A stretch of DNA of 64,000 nucleotides from Phlebopus portentosus (GCA_037892935.1 JAYXKI010000017.1:124001-188000); one strand, 5' to 3'; numbered from the stretch's first letter, positions 32,610 through 45,211 are shown. Numbers and translations: made by a program. The notes: a model not told the origin generated them from the letters alone.

Positions 32610-32629
32610 AGTGACCATCTGCAGTCACT
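32610..32629. promoter_or_regulatory. Decayed copy of the palindrome upstream of the opposite-strand gene
   Basis: AGTGACCA, spacer TCTG, CAGTCACT. Each difference from the A2 palindrome (45192-45211) is a change expected from CpG loss (CCG to CCA, TCCG to TCTG, CGG to CAG). The outer arms AGTGAC/GTCACT are intact. Confidence 0.6.
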
Positions 32630-32718
32630 CCTATCTCAATCTGACGTATGAGAGTTTCGAAGCATAACGTGTCGCATCCAAATTTTCTTCCACTGTCATC
32701 TCTTCTTCATTCTCCAGC

Positions 32719-35011
32719 ATGTTCACTTCTGAAGAAATTGTCACGCTCTTGGGACCCATCAACTCCAATAACGACTGGAAGGCAGCGGTCGCAAAATTTG
32801 AGGCAGACGTCACCTTGGCCAGGTCAGCAATAGATAAACTAGACCATGGCATCACGACAGTAATTCTGCTGGAAAAGACGAAACCAGTCGAATGGATCGC
32901 GCCTACAGATTTGATGATGGTATGGTGGTTGACGAATCCAGTGATAGAATCTTTGATAAATGGGTGGAAGGCAACCATGGTGCATAAACCGTGCACTCTA
33001 ATCAAGAATTTTATTAACGAAATTTGACAGGCATGGAAGGAAGCATTAGAGCAAGTCCATCCCAAAGGAACAAAAGAAGTCTGGTTGGAGATGGTGTACT
33101 CCAACTACTGCGACATGGATGCTCTCCTACAGACACTGTACTATGATCGACAGGAATTTTACGCTAAGATAGAGACCAAATGATGAGCTTTCTTCCACAG
33201 ACACAGGGCTCCATTCCAACCTGCCTCATTTGATTTGACTCGTGGCTTCTTCTTGGGTGAATTTTTCCCTCCAATGTTCCCGAAACTGTGCCCTAACATC
33301 GAAAAGGCTCTCGAGAATGTGAGAATGGAGAGCTCCAAGTTCTAATGCACAGCAAGGTTCACCGGCAACACAGATTACACACAAGACGAAGCTGTCCAGA
33401 GTTACATAGGTACTTCTTCTTGTCTATCAACTCCATCTAATCCTTCCTACAGCAAGCATTTGAATATTGGGAGGATATCGACAATGACACCTTTGTGTAG
33501 GGCACATCCTTCACATTGACAAGGTGAAATTGAGAACGGTCTAGCTCCTCTGGGAATACTACGGCTATTCCATCCTTTGTCATCAGCTCTATCAACTCGT
33601 TCGTGCTCAGGAATCTGAAACGCAACATCAACAACAGCAACAACAACGATCACAACAAGTGCTGTCTGAACCTTCTTAACCTCTCTCTCAACTGCAACAA
33701 CAACAGCAGCAATAACCAATGCTGCCTGAACAATTTCCTCCGCAACAACAACAACAGCAGCAATATTAAATGCTGCCTCAGGACATCGATAGTCTAATGG
33801 AGGTTGATTCCGCTCCTCTTCATGTCGAAACTGGCAAAACAATTGAGGACAGAGAAGTCGCGGAACTGGTCAAAATGCTCAAAACCGGAGCAGAACATTT
33901 GGAAGGGGCTAGCCGTTCTACACCCTTAACCTCACTTGAACCCACAATGCTCAAGATTGAGCTTCGCAAGAGTGAAAGACATGAAGAAGAGGAATGCGCT
34001 GCTCAACACGCCAAAATCTCCCAGATGGCTGCCAAAATCAAGGCCAACATGCGATGACGATTAGATGCAGGGACTCGCTGCATTTGTGGTAGTCGGCAAG
34101 TGGTGGTCTCAGATGAGGAGACACCTGCGATTTAGGAAAGTCCTGAAAGTCCTCCTCCTGGTCATCGGGGAGAAGACTCCATTATCATGAGTCCAGGCGA
34201 CAGCGGAATGGATATCAGTGATGTGGGAATGGAGGCAAATGAGCCATTTGAGGTGGACGCAAGCCTTGAAGAGATTCAGGCTCTCAATACCGCAAGCAAC
34301 AACAACAACAGCAACAACAACAACAATAGCGGTACTGCTGCTGTTCTGCATGAAACTGTCAAAATGTAAGCGAGATGTGTTTCTCTAGCATGATGAGCAT
34401 CTTCTCAACCTGAGGCTGGTCCTTCTAGGATTCCAGCTAATGGTGGTGGTTCTGGTGATGACGACAACGATAATGATGACAATGACGATAATGATGATGG
34501 CGACAAACGATTGAGTGATAGGCGCATTCATCATTGGGTTCTATGTGACCAGTGCCAGAAGCATGGCCGTGATTGCGTGGGTCTTCTACAGAGGACCTGC
34601 GCTCTATGCTTGAAGCAGGTGAAGGGCTGTAGTCTAGCCACAAAGGGCAGGGCTGTAGCTGCAAAGTGTAAGGCAGCTCGGGAGGTGCACGATCAGAAAG
34701 CAAAATGCTAGAAACTCACAGCTCTGGTGGCCAGATTGGTGGGTGGTCGCATCGAGCATGAAGTTCTGCAGTGGGAGGTCAGAGAATCTGAGCTGCAGTT
34801 CATGCTGGTGTGGATGGATCACTGGGACAAGGTCTTGTCCCACATGCTGAACAAATTCAGTGTCCTCATTGCACAGGTGCATGCAGATCATCGTCTGCTG
34901 CTCGAGTTGGCTGGCGTGAAGATGGGGGAAGGTGAAGACAAGGAAGAGGAAGATAGAGGGGAAGTGGAGAGGGTTCGTCAGTCGAAGGGAAAAGGTAGAG
35001 CTCGGAAATAG
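32719..35011 (+). pseudogene. Element A1 opposite-strand Zn(II)2Cys6 gene, decayed
   Basis: Starts MFTSEEIVTLLGPINSNNDW, as in A2, and stays open to 33027, beyond the point where A2 has a stop. Later pieces match A2 throughout: EALEQVHPKGTKEV, the CAA-rich tract near 33630-33770, the AAC tract near 34300, the GAT/GAC acidic tract near 34460, and the zinc cluster at 34544-34630. All six cysteines of the cluster are kept (CDQC, RDC, RTCALC, KGC) although the frame has stops before and after it. Confidence 0.8.
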
Positions 35012-35460
35012 AGTATAATCGTCATGTATGCTCTATGTCCTGGTCGGACTTTTGTAAAATAGAAAAAGAAAAGGACAAAAGAAAAAGAAAAATAACTTGT
35101 ACTGTACATAGTTGTTTTTATAGTTAATTTATACAATTTTGTTTCGGTTTTTGTGAATTTTCATGTGATCAAGCGAGACTGAGTGATGACTAGAAGAATA
35201 GATCAAGGAATTCAAGGAATAGGATGAAAGGAAACTGATACGAAGTGAATTGAGGCGTTTTGCTGTCGTTCTGCTGTTTTGAATGGCAAAACTGTGCGGA
35301 ACTGCATATTAAGTAAAAGTACATGTGTTAGATCCTATAGTGGATCACACTAGCAGAGACAAAACTATAGAAGGAGAATTGGAAGATTAGAATTGATCAG
35401 AGGCAGAGAGAGAGAAAATTGGAAATAAATAAGGAGCATATATAAAGGGAAATGAGTGAT

Positions 35461-38400
35461 TTAATTGGAATTTTGGGACTCATCGTCAGGGAATTTCTCT
35501 GGCGAATCTTCTATTTCAGGTATGTCATCATCTTCGTCCGATCCAATGAGCTTGGTCACCAGAATGGTCAAATGCAAACGTGGGAAGTACGGAACCAGGC
35601 AAAACACCGCTACTCGGAGTTTCAAAACTGCTCCATCAAGTTTGGCGATGATATACAAACCAGCTTAAGTGCATCGAACTACCACGTAGGGGCCTAAATA
35701 GCAGAGTTTCATTTTATGATTGAGTTCCATCTTGATACGCATGTTTTGCAGGAGTGCGAGGCTTCCTGGCTGAAAGTCATAGTCCTTAATTCTATACTTC
35801 TCCACCTCCATGAACTGCTTTGCATATGCATGCCTTGCATTCATGATGAGTTTCACAATGTGATCTAACTCTTCTGGACACTTCTAGAGTTGTTTCGCAC
35901 GTATTACAATGAGTTCTGACGTCGTAACTGGTGAATCAAGTGGCAGTGCTAGGTATGTTGCTTCTGCGAGGTCGAAGGGCAAAACTGCTTCGACTCCATG
36001 GGCCATGTAATACGGGGACATTCCTATCACTCTGTTGATCATGATTCTTTCTGCCCAAAATACCGAGTCAGCATGATCACTCCAACACTTGTCATTACCA
36101 TCTACAGCTTTAATCAAGGCTTCCTGTACATCGAAATGTCTGCGTTTGACTAATCTATTTGCACGTGAGTTGTATGACAAAATCTGAATGTGGTTGATGT
36201 GATACCGCGTCTTCAAGTAATCTAGCATGGCAACAAATGGTGTGCCGTTATCTGTAACGAGTTCGGGGCATGCTCCATATCGACACAAGAGGTTCTGGAA
36301 GATAAACTGGCCTACGGTCTTACCAGTTTCTTCACAGAGAAGTCTAAATTTGGGATATGTGGTTAGGGAACAATGCACATGCACAATATACTGGAATTCA
36401 CTCGATTTTGGCATGACCTTCGAGTCAATATGGATGTGTTGAAACAGAGGGGCTACCTCCGATACATTCAGTAGGATAAGAATATTCTTCATCTGGTGTA
36501 TCTGGCACTCATGACAGGTGCGCACAAAATACTTCACGTCCTGTCCTAAGGACGGCCACCAAAATCTCTCCAGCAGTCACATTCGAGTGCAGAAAATTTC
36601 TTTGTGCCCTAGATTGTCGTGAGCTTGCTTAACTAGGTCCCATCTGTGTTTCGCTTTTATTACAACTTGGTGCTGGCTGTTCTGCACTTTTCTCCACAAA
36701 TGGCCTCCCTTCACAAAGAAGTTAGCTGCGTACCTGATTAGCTTCACATAGCCACTATCGCTAAGATTGTCTGGGTGTGTGAGATGCGTGATTAGCTTTG
36801 TGACATCATCTAAGTGGCTATCCTTCCTTCTCATGGATTCCGTAGAAGGAAACAGGTTTCCAGTCACTGTTTTGCTAGGCGTTCTGCTCTGTTGCGCTAC
36901 TTGGTATGTTGAAACCAGCTCTTCTATCGCAAAACTGTACATTTTGTCTACCTAGTCTTTGTACATTTCATCAGGAGGGGGGTCTTCTTCAGCTGCTCTT
37001 CATCTGGATAATCCATCAGTGCATCGGAAATTGGCTGCTGGGATGTGTCTGAGCTTGAAACTGAAGAGAAGGATACCTGCGATCCATCTGTTAATAGTTG
37101 CATTGGGCTGCAGGTCAGGATTGTTGATCATCCCCTTGATGTATGCTGCATCCATTTTGACTACTAGATTCCAGACTCCAATGAGATACAGTTGCATCAT
37201 GTGCAATGCTCAAAATAAGCCGTATAACTCGATTTTTGGCTGTGAATATAATGCCTGGGTCTGATTTCAGTTAATAGAACTGAAACGATTGATCCTTCGC
37301 CTTCCATCCAAGTGCTCTTGTCCTAAATACCAACCAACTCCAATAATAGATGAGTCTACCACCAATATTACTTCGTTATCCGATGCGTAGTCGATTGCGC
37401 ACAGCGTGGGGCAAAGAATAACGGCTTGCTTTAGTTCATCCATTGCGTTCTGTTCTTTATCTGTCCACGTGAAAATCTGGTTCTTCCTTGTCATGCGGTA
37501 CAATGGGCGAGCGAGTTTTGAATAATCCCTGACAAAAATCCGAAGGACTTCTACCGTTCCCAGAAATCCTCTGACTTCCATCAGCATTCTACATGGTAGC
37601 CAATCTCATATCTTCTGCACTTTCAAATCGTCTGGCTCGTGTTCCTGGTACGTCAACTTGTGTCCAATGAATACGGCTGACTCCACACACGGAACCAACT
37701 TCTTCCCTGAAAACGTTCCTCCTACAGCCTTCATTTGTTGCAAAATTCTGTTCACATTGCATATATGCTCATATATGAATCAACGAATCTCGGAGTTTCC
37801 TGGTATGGTCTTGTACGAACCGTCTAGTAACTCATATCGCGATTTCAGACCTAAACTGGGTGCATCGTCTGCAAAAGGGTTCGTAACGTGCAGAATCTCG
37901 TCCTGAAGGATAAAGGCTACTTCGTTATGCATAATCTGCAAGGAATTGGTGTATCCTATTGGTAGAACCATCATTTGAAATGTTCCCAAGGGTGTCTGGA
38001 ACATAGTAAGATCTCGTGAGTGTTTGTCAAGCTTCCTTTGGTCGAATGCAATAAATAAATCCAACTCCGTGTAACAAGCTCGTCCTCCACTGCTCTCCGT
38101 GATCATTTCGACATTCGGTGGTACTGCTGAGTCCTTAACCATAACCACATTAAGATCCTGCAAGTTGATAATGGATCGTAGTGTTTCCTTGTCTTTCTTT
38201 ACCAAGCAAAACTATCTAGATCGATACGACGAATTTGACGGTTCAATAACCCCATTGCGAATCTTCTCTTGAATAAGTTCGAGGGCCTTGTCATAAATTC
38301 CCAGGGGAATTGGAATGCTCTTGTGCTGCCACAGTATATGCGGTATTGTGGGAATGCATATCAGGTCGAAATACATCAGATCAAGTGTTCTGCATTCAGA

Positions 38401-38940
38401 TTCGGTCTATGCTAACGCTTCTTCCTGCAATATAATTAGATTCTTCACTAATAACCTCTCTGCCGGCCACAGAAAGGTATTCTCGTCGATCTTCAGTGCT
38501 TCCATCCTTTTGGCGGTTACACGACCCATAGGTTTGAATGACTTCAGGACTACTGGCATCTCCAGCATCCCTCTCAATGGATCCAAATGCTGCCTTCGTA
38601 CAATCCTGTATTCTTCTGGAAGGACTCCCAGGATCGGTCTGACTTTCTGCGCTACTCATTTGTAAGCCATTACTGCCACGTCTTCTTCTTCTGGGGTTTC
38701 TAAAACACATGAACAATATGACCATTCTTCTTTGTTAGTAATATAGCAATTCTTGTTTAATAAATAAGGCAATTGTTGGTTGAAAAGAGATAGGATCATG
38801 TGTGAAATAAATTCAAAATTATAAGAAAATACCTGAACTGGCAATTGGTTACTACCATTCTCGTCTTGCCAATTTCTCTCAATCAGTTCCTTGACGCTTG
38901 CGGAAAACCCTTTGGAAGTGGTCCTCGCACGATCATTCAA
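35461..38940 (-). pseudogene. Element A1 RT/RNase H/integrase, decayed
   Basis: Broken pol frame with recognisable pieces: RT motif FADDAP near 37860, RNase H DSSIIGVGWYLGQE, integrase zinc finger CHECQIHQ, and a core with HIHIDSKVM (catalytic Asp kept) and VTDNGTPF. The end of integrase has a TAA at 35665-35667, in the same place as in A2, followed by an open 65-codon tail to 35461. Confidence 0.85.
38904..38910 (-). promoter_or_regulatory. -1 slippery heptamer GGGTTTT (A1 copy)
   Basis: Same heptamer and same place as in A2 (51486-51492). A premature TGA at 38937 now closes the gag frame before reaching it. Confidence 0.55.
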
Positions 38941-40135
38941 ATTCCGGTGGCCACTTTGCTTTGCTTTCTGCGATCGTTCGGGTCCATTAAGGTGATATGT
39001 TGGTCACCTGATGTGTAATCCTTCGTTTCGCACTCTGTAATAGTGAAAAATGGTCTCCCCAGCAAAGCCTGGAAGGGAGCATTCAGAATGACTTGCACTT
39101 GGAGCGAAATGTCAATCTCAGCTATCGTGAACTTTGCGTTAGAGATCATGCCAATGGTAGATGACCTAGCTGCATCTGCTATCTCGAGGATCATTTCTTT
39201 GTCAGGGGATAGGGGTATCTGAAGCTTCTCCCATACATCTTTGCAGAGCAGACACACTACAGCTCCCTGGTCAAGCACACATTCGACTTCCAGGGTGTCT
39301 TCAATCAACATGCTAATAGTCCTGAGAGGCATAGATGCCTCTGTGGCAATGCCTTGTCCACTGAGTGCCAGTATTTCATCTGTCGAAAGTGTTTTGCCTG
39401 TTTCAACTTGTTCCGACATGAAACGCCCAACTTGTAATGTAAGTGAATCATCCATGACCTCACCATATTTGACTTCTGCCATATTGTATCTCTTCGCCAT
39501 TGTCAACTCCTTCATCTGTTTTCTAACATCTGGGGCGATTGAAAGGAGTTCACATTGACTGATGGTGATAGGGGTATCGAGGGTACGAGTCAGAACGTTG
39601 GAGACTGTGCTCGAGTCTTCTATTGGTACGACGTATTTATACTGGGGTTGTGATTTCTTGGTAATGTTGTCCTGCTGCGGTGACTGAAGTGACCTTGTCG
39701 AGGGCTGCATGCCACTCGGTGGCACGGGCTGCAGTTTTGCCTACGCCTTCTTATAAGGCTGAACTCTAGGGACCTCTATGCTATTGGGCTTCGTTCTTTG
39801 TCCACCAGCTGCCTTCTTCTTTGCCTTGTTAATCAAAATCTCCAAACATTCAATGTCATAGTTTTCCTGCTCGTCCTGATCTACTTCGTCATGACTATAT
39901 GCGTACGCTGGACCAGCTTGATGACTGTATGTGGGCGTGACCGACTCAACCATTCCTACTGTGTATGTCGCCAGGGCTTTAGCATGAAAGCTATTGATTC
40001 GTTCTTTGAGATTGTTCCCCGGTAGTGACCTTGTAATGAGACCACCGTTCGGCAACACAATCCTTCCATCTGGGCTCCTAATGCACTTTCCGGCTTGGAT
40101 GTACTCGAGAACCTTCATACACGATCAAATATAGT
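38937..40135 (-). pseudogene. Element A1 gag C-terminus and protease, truncated by element B
   Basis: Two open pieces (40118-39741 and 39725-38937) match residues of the A2 gag-protease frame, from KVLEYIQAGKC to KQSKVATGI. The upstream part, including the CCHC knuckle, is cut off where the B LTR starts at 40136. Protease site DQG is as in A2. Confidence 0.85.
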
Positions 40136-41732
40136 TGTTAGGACCGGCGTTTTCAGACGAGGTGGTCAGTCTGAGCATACCAGAACAAGTCCCTGCTTCC
40201 TCCTTCTGACAATGAATGATTGGAGAGTAGAGTAGCGAAGGTTAGATGTACTACTTAAGAAGCGAGCTATAGGCTCAAGCTTAACTTAGTAGTAGAGCAG
40301 AGGTTCAATCAAAGGGGTACAGTTATGATTGAAGGTACAAACTAATTTTGCTAAGGGACAACACTCCGCTCAGCTGGCGCCTTAAATAAAGTTTCTACTA
40401 AATACTACCAACTACCAACTACTACCGACCATGCCTTGCCATTGGTTGGGACAATATGTTTCAGCTGGTGTCACCACCACTTTCTTGAGTCGGTGGTACC
40501 ACTGACAACTCTGGTGGCACTGCCGAAACTCCTGGTAGCACCACCAACTACTTCCTTCCCTATTAGGCAGGCCTTAATCTACCTCCGTTCCAAAGAAGCT
40601 TTCCCCAGGCTTCTATCGATCTCTGTTCCTATCACATGTTAATCCTTAGTGCTAATCCTCCCACGAGAGACTTCTTCCATGTGCCGCGATCTTGCTTTGC
40701 CGGTGCTCCGTTACTCCGGCCGAGCTTCTGCCGTTAGTCTTCCATCATGGGGCTGACCATTATCTCGGGATTTGAAATCGGCAACCCCTGCTGATCATCG
40801 GAGACTAACCTTGGTGGCTGTGTAAATCTGGCAGATACCCTTCTGTGCCTTGCCGCTATATCGATGTCGGAGAATTGTAGTCCAGTACCCGACGTTAACC
40901 TGAATCTTCTTCCCAGGTGATTCGTCTCGCACCATTCGTCGACTGTAATAACCCCTTCTTCCGATTGTTCCCATGCTTCTAGCATGCGGTCTGTTGCTTC
41001 TTCGATAAGACTTTCGATGTCCGATGGTGCTCTGTAATAGATTGGCCAATTGACTTCCACTGCAGTGTTTTGACACAAGGTCTGGTGACGATGCTGATTG
41101 ATCCAAGCTCTCACGCCGACCTTCAGTGCATAGATATCTCTATTGCCGAGCCATATGGACACTTCGTGATTGTATGCGCTCATTCCGCGGTTCAGTAATG
41201 GTTGGTCAAATGTTCGTTCCGAGGGTCTGGGCTTATGCCGAATCTTGACATCGGCTCCCTCCCTGGTTACTAAGCGCTCTACAAAGTTCTTGAGGAGCCA
41301 CTCCAAAAGAACCCAACTCCTTTGGTATGCCAAATAGCAGTTTGTACAAACCAGGCTTTCGTGAACAAAGCGTCTGGTTGCACTATGTCAATATCGTCTC
41401 TTCTGCAGGAGTTCTACGTATCTCGCAATGTTCCATTCCTCCATCTGCACGTAGCTTCGCTCAGGTGGAGGAGTATGTCCAATGTGCATTTCAGCTAGTC
41501 CTCTCTGCAAATTGTATGGGTCCTCCCTCTCATCGCATTTGTCTTCGTAATATCGTCAATCGGGTTCCTCTTGTGCAGCTACCTCCTCAGGTCCTTGCTG
41601 CATTAGTGGGCGAGAATCGCCTCCACTATTCTGTCCTTGAAGCCTTTTGAAATGCTCTTGATTAGGCTGCATGATTCAGTGTGTAAAGTGTCTGATTCCA
41701 CGCCGCATTGTATATCCACAATTTTTGTAACA
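40136..41732 (-). repeat. Element B 3' LTR (about 1,597 bp)
   Basis: Plus-strand ends TGTTAGGACC and TTTTTGTAACA, i.e. TGTTAC...CCTAACA on the sense strand. Positions 40136-40934 match 63202-64000 closely. The distal end is set by the polypurine tract at 41733 and cannot be checked against the other LTR, which runs off the window. Confidence 0.85.
40734..41333 (-). CDS. Open frame inside the B LTR, unknown product
   Basis: A 199-codon frame without a stop, on the sense strand of B and lying wholly in its LTR. It starts from a TTG at 41333, so the true start is unknown. The sequence is not recognised: KIRHKPRPSERTF, DIESLIEEATDRMLEAWEQ, TVDEWCETNHLGRRFRL. The last about 66 codons are present with few changes in the other LTR (63991-63800) and in decayed form near 27600. 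Whether it is translated is unknown. Confidence 0.4.
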   Translation of the reverse strand: MAYQRSWVLLEWLLKNFVERLVTREGADVKIRHKPRPSERTFDQPLLNRGMSAYNHEVSIWLGNRDIYALKVGVRAWINQHRHQTLCQNTAVEVNWPIYYRAPSDIESLIEEATDRMLEAWEQSEEGVITVDEWCETNHLGRRFRLTSGTGLQFSDIDIAARHRRVSARFTQPPRLVSDDQQGLPISNPEIMVSPMMED

Positions 41733-41743
41733 TTCCTCCCCTT
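41733..41743 (-). other. Element B polypurine tract
   Basis: AAGGGGAGGAA on the sense strand directly before the LTR start TGTTACAAAAA. Confidence 0.75.
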
Positions 41744-41965
41744 AAGATCCACTTCGGACTGCAAGGAGAGTGTGGATCCCTTAATTGTGGTAGCCATAAT
41801 CTTGCTGTTTCGTATTATCACTTCCTAGACCTGCCCCTTTCCTGCGTACCAGTAGCCTATTCCTCTTATCTGGAATAACTGTAGCACCGTACATTCAGAG
41901 TCCTTATCTTGTTATGTTCCTCGAGACAGGTGGCAGTCTCTCGACAGTTGTTCGATAATTCAAAG

Positions 41966-42133
41966 CCTCGTTGAGTGTCAGCTCCCAACATACTAGATGC
42001 TTCCCAACATGCTAGGAATAGTTTAACGACTTGTTCAGATCAAATGTGACCTCGATTAGTGTCGGTCCCAACTTACAAGGTATGTTCCAGTACGCTTGGA
42101 ATAGTTTAATGACTTGTTCAGGTCAATTCCTTT
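41966..42133 (-). repeat. Imperfect 84-bp direct repeat in the 3' non-coding region of B
   Basis: Two units, 41966-42049 and 42050-42133, share CCTCG...AGTGTC, CCCAAC, GGAATAGTTTAA.GACTTGTTCAG.TCAA. They lie between the integrase stop and the polypurine tract. Confidence 0.7.
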
Positions 42134-42140
42134 GGCCTTC

Positions 42141-43544
42141 CTAAGCCTCGCTGTACTCACTATCCGAGGAGTCAGCCCAAAACCAATCCTTGTACGAAGG
42201 ATTCCCTTTCTCGTCCGGCAGATCCCATCTGTGAACCGGCAGCGCTCTGTTTCGAGTGAATGGTCTTTTTGCAGCTCTCCAATGACGCTTGTGCCATTCT
42301 GGATAACCGAAATCTCGCTGCTTGATACCTGTCTTGCTCTGGTATCTCCTTCTCTTGATTACCCTCTGAGCTACAGACTCTCCTAGTGCCGTCCTCAGGA
42401 ACTCGTCATCTTCTTTCTTGATGTCGATTACTCTCTGCGTAGAGTCTATAATATCTGCAATCTTCTTTCTAGAGGGAAGATCTATCGTGTCTGGCCAACG
42501 ATTCCTCTTGTGATACTCCCGCAATTTCTCTGGGGCATTGTGCAGCCCTTCCACAGGTTCCCAGGTATTTTCTTCCTCCAGGTAGCCGAGCCATTTAACC
42601 TGATACTCCCATCTTCCGTGCTGTTTCCTCATGTCCCAGATCACTTCAACCTCATACTCGGTTTCTCTAGCAATTACTTCTGGTGGTGGTCTTGTTCTCT
42701 GTGCCAGATCTTTCCTTTCTCGATAGGAAATTAATAGTCCTGCATAGAACACCGGGTGGATCCTCAACTCCTTTGGGAGATCTAACTCGTAGTTGACTAG
42801 CCCATGCTTTGCGATAATTTGATAAGGTCCCAGGTTTCTATCCCCTAGCTTCCTCGTGGGAACTAGCAAGGTTAGATTCCGACCATCTAACATAACTTTA
42901 TTGCCAACTTCGAATGATGGCATCAGGCCTCGGTGTCTATCTGTAAATCTCTTCATCGCATCTCGTGCCTTCTCCAGCGCTTTCGTTGCTTCTTCCTGAT
43001 TCTTCTTTCGCATAGCCACATAGTCCTGTGTTCCTCGGATTGGAAGCTTGAATCCTAATTCCGGCTGAAATCCATACACCAATTCAAATGGTGTCTTGCC
43101 TGTACTAGAGTGAGAGCGACTATTATAGGCAAATTCTGCCATAGGCAGATGTTTGTCCCAATCATCTTGCTGCAAGCTGGAATAGCAACATAACAACTGT
43201 TCCATTTCTTGATTTACTCACTCCATTTGACCATCTATTTGTGGATGATACGCCGTACTAAGCTTCGTCTCGATCCCGAGGGCCTGGTTCACCTGTTCTG
43301 TAAACCGGCTAGCGAATTGAGGTCCCCTGTCGCTGATCACTGTCTTTGGAGTCCCAACCTTGCTGTAGACATAATTGATCATTAAGTCCGCAGTGGTCTT
43401 CGAGTTTGCGTTTACTGTAGTAGGTATAAAAGTCCCCATTTTAGAGAACCTGTCTACCACCACTAGTATCGCATTATTTCCTTTGCTCGTTGTTGGAAGT
43501 CCGGTGACATAGTCCATAGTAATCTCGTCGTAGGGCCTTGTCGC
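42141..43544 (-). pseudogene. Element B integrase C-terminal half and chromodomain
   Basis: Continues the integrase cut by A2. Core residues: MDYVTGLPTTSKGN (first catalytic Asp), VISDRGPQFAS (second), and GQME at the third. There the frame has a TGA at 43215-43217 in place of a sense codon (probably CGA). The rest (43205-42141) has the GPY/F-like region, DLPKELRIHPVFYAGLL, and a chromodomain: YEVEVIWDMRKQHG to WLGYLEEENTWEPVEGL. Chromodomains guide integration to marked chromatin. The protein ends DSSDSEYSEA. Confidence 0.9.
43541..43544. other. Target site duplication of A2, left copy (TCGC)
   Basis: TCGC precedes the left LTR; TTGC follows the right LTR at 55606-55609. The single difference is a CpG-to-TpG change. 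Removing A2 and one copy rejoins the B integrase frame exactly. Confidence 0.75.
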
Positions 43545-45172
43545 TGAAACTCCTGTGGACGTTCTGATGCCAGACAGGGAGTGTATAGTTCGAGGGGCTG
43601 CCCTAGAATACCTTCAAACGGTCAGCAGAGAATTACACCCGAGCTAAGGGCACGAAGGAGTGGAGGGAAATAGGGATAGACAATGGAAGGGCTTGGTGAG
43701 AACCGGGGATATGAGGGAAGCGCTCGAGGAGGAATTCCGAGGGTAGGCTTCTCCCGAGATCGACGGTGGCGGTGCAAAGGCTAAATCGACTCTCCGGCTC
43801 AGCTGCGAGCTCTGGACTAAAGCCGACTAACCCAAGGCACAAGAACTAAACTAACTAAGCTACGCTAGTCGAACCACCAACCCGAACGTGACTAATCGAC
43901 TGTGCTAACACACTGGCAAGCGACTGCAGCCAATCTCACCCGTAGTCTAAAGTGTCGGAACGCGGCGTAATGATTCGAAACACGATACGATGGACGAAGG
44001 ACAATTGCTGAGTGAGTCGAAATGTGATGTGAGGGATGGAGGTGTGAAACGATGATGGAAGGGGACTGAGAGAATCTAAGGATATGTGTGGGACGATGAA
44101 ACTGACCGTTTCCGATCGAAACGATGCGGAATAGCACCGGGCTGGTCTTGAGGAAGCGGAGAGTGGAAAGTCAAGAGGAAAGGGGTGATATGGTGTCCTT
44201 TCCTGATGACAATGGAGAGGAGAAGGTGTTGCGAGACCAAATGCGAGCGGCACGCAGAGTAACTGGGTTACGAGCGAAACCGGGCGAAACAGATCGAAAC
44301 ACATGAGGGGGTCTTGTTTCGGGTGAGAGGAGATAGAGAAGCCTTTATACGATGACGGCGAACTATACGAACGCACGAACGGCTCTACTGCGAAGAGAGA
44401 TCACCGATCGACTGTACAGAACACGAAATGTCGTATATTAGACTATAGAGACAAGAGAGTCCACTACGAACAAGTAGACTAGAGGTCGAGAGGCTTAGAG
44501 ACGATGTGAGAACTGCAAGCTAAGCTCCCACTAAGCTCCGACTAAGCTGTCCCTCTACTACGAGAGTCGTGCTATATTTATACTAAACGTCCAAGACTGA
44601 GCCTCCCAGCGGTCAGAGAACCTACGTCATAAAGAAAAGGGAACGCATATCGCTATCTACAAAGGAGAGGAGCACATAGGAATGGTTTAAGAGACACATA
44701 GGTCAAAAGAAACAATACTAAGCATGTCTGGAACGAGAGCATAATGGATTAAAGGGGACGCATATAGAAAGGTCAGAATATGAGCGGAACCTTCGGAACC
44801 GGGTCTCTTTGAGCGGAACGAAGCAGAACTCGGGAAAATGACTCGGAAGGGCTCTGGCTAGCCTGACAAAGTAAGTCTGCGATGTTTAACAAAGGAGAGG
44901 GACTGAGGACGAGGTTGCAGGGTCAAATCTCTTTGTCTGGAATGCAGATCCAAGGTCCGGAGACTTGTGATCGACGCGTGCAAACTCAATGCCGTGATTC
45001 TCCCGTCTTGATGGCCGATCAAAGAACGGTGCACGTGCCATCTGGACTATGGCGTTCTTGCTAAGTTTACTCATTCGAGCGAAACCAGTCGAAACCGAGC
45101 GAAACCAGTTGGAACACCGCGGAACTGGTCGTAATGACTCCGTACGTTCCCAAGCTTCAGACTTACTCTTCA
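43545..45172 (-). repeat. Element A2 3' LTR (1,628 bp)
   Basis: Plus-strand TGAAACTCCTGTGGA to CTTACTCTTCA; same length as 53978-55605. It contains many CGAAAC/CGGAAC hexamers. Confidence 0.95.
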
Positions 45173-45191
45173 TCTCCCGGGTTCATGAAAT

Positions 45192-45211
45192 AGTGACCGT
45201 CCGCGGTCACT
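45192..45211. promoter_or_regulatory. Palindrome with everted CCG-N4-CGG upstream of the opposite-strand gene
   Basis: Arms AGTGACCG (45192-45199) and CGGTCACT (45204-45211) are perfect inverted copies around TCCG. Everted CCG/CGG triplets are a standard layout for Zn(II)2Cys6 dimers. It lies about 90 bp before the ATG at 45301, with a pyrimidine-rich stretch (TCTCTTCTTCATTCTCC) in between, as in fungal promoters. Binding by the element's own protein is inference. Confidence 0.6.

Larger units (their letters stand above)
30962..40135 (-). mobile_element. Element A1: old, decayed family-A Ty3/gypsy element cut by element B
   Basis: On the minus strand it has the same order as A2: gag and protease (40135-38937), RT/RNase H/integrase (38940-35461), the opposite-strand zinc-cluster gene (32719-35011), then the 3' LTR (30962-32590). 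The 5' part is missing here because B is inserted in gag at 40135; the rest should lie beyond the right edge of the window. CpG is largely replaced by TpG/CpA compared with A2, and the frames hold many stops. Confidence 0.92.

Noticed and set aside
41327..41650. Plus-strand 107-codon frame in the B LTR
   Set aside because: No match to the other copies can be checked inside the window and no known motif; the sense-strand frame next to it has better support.
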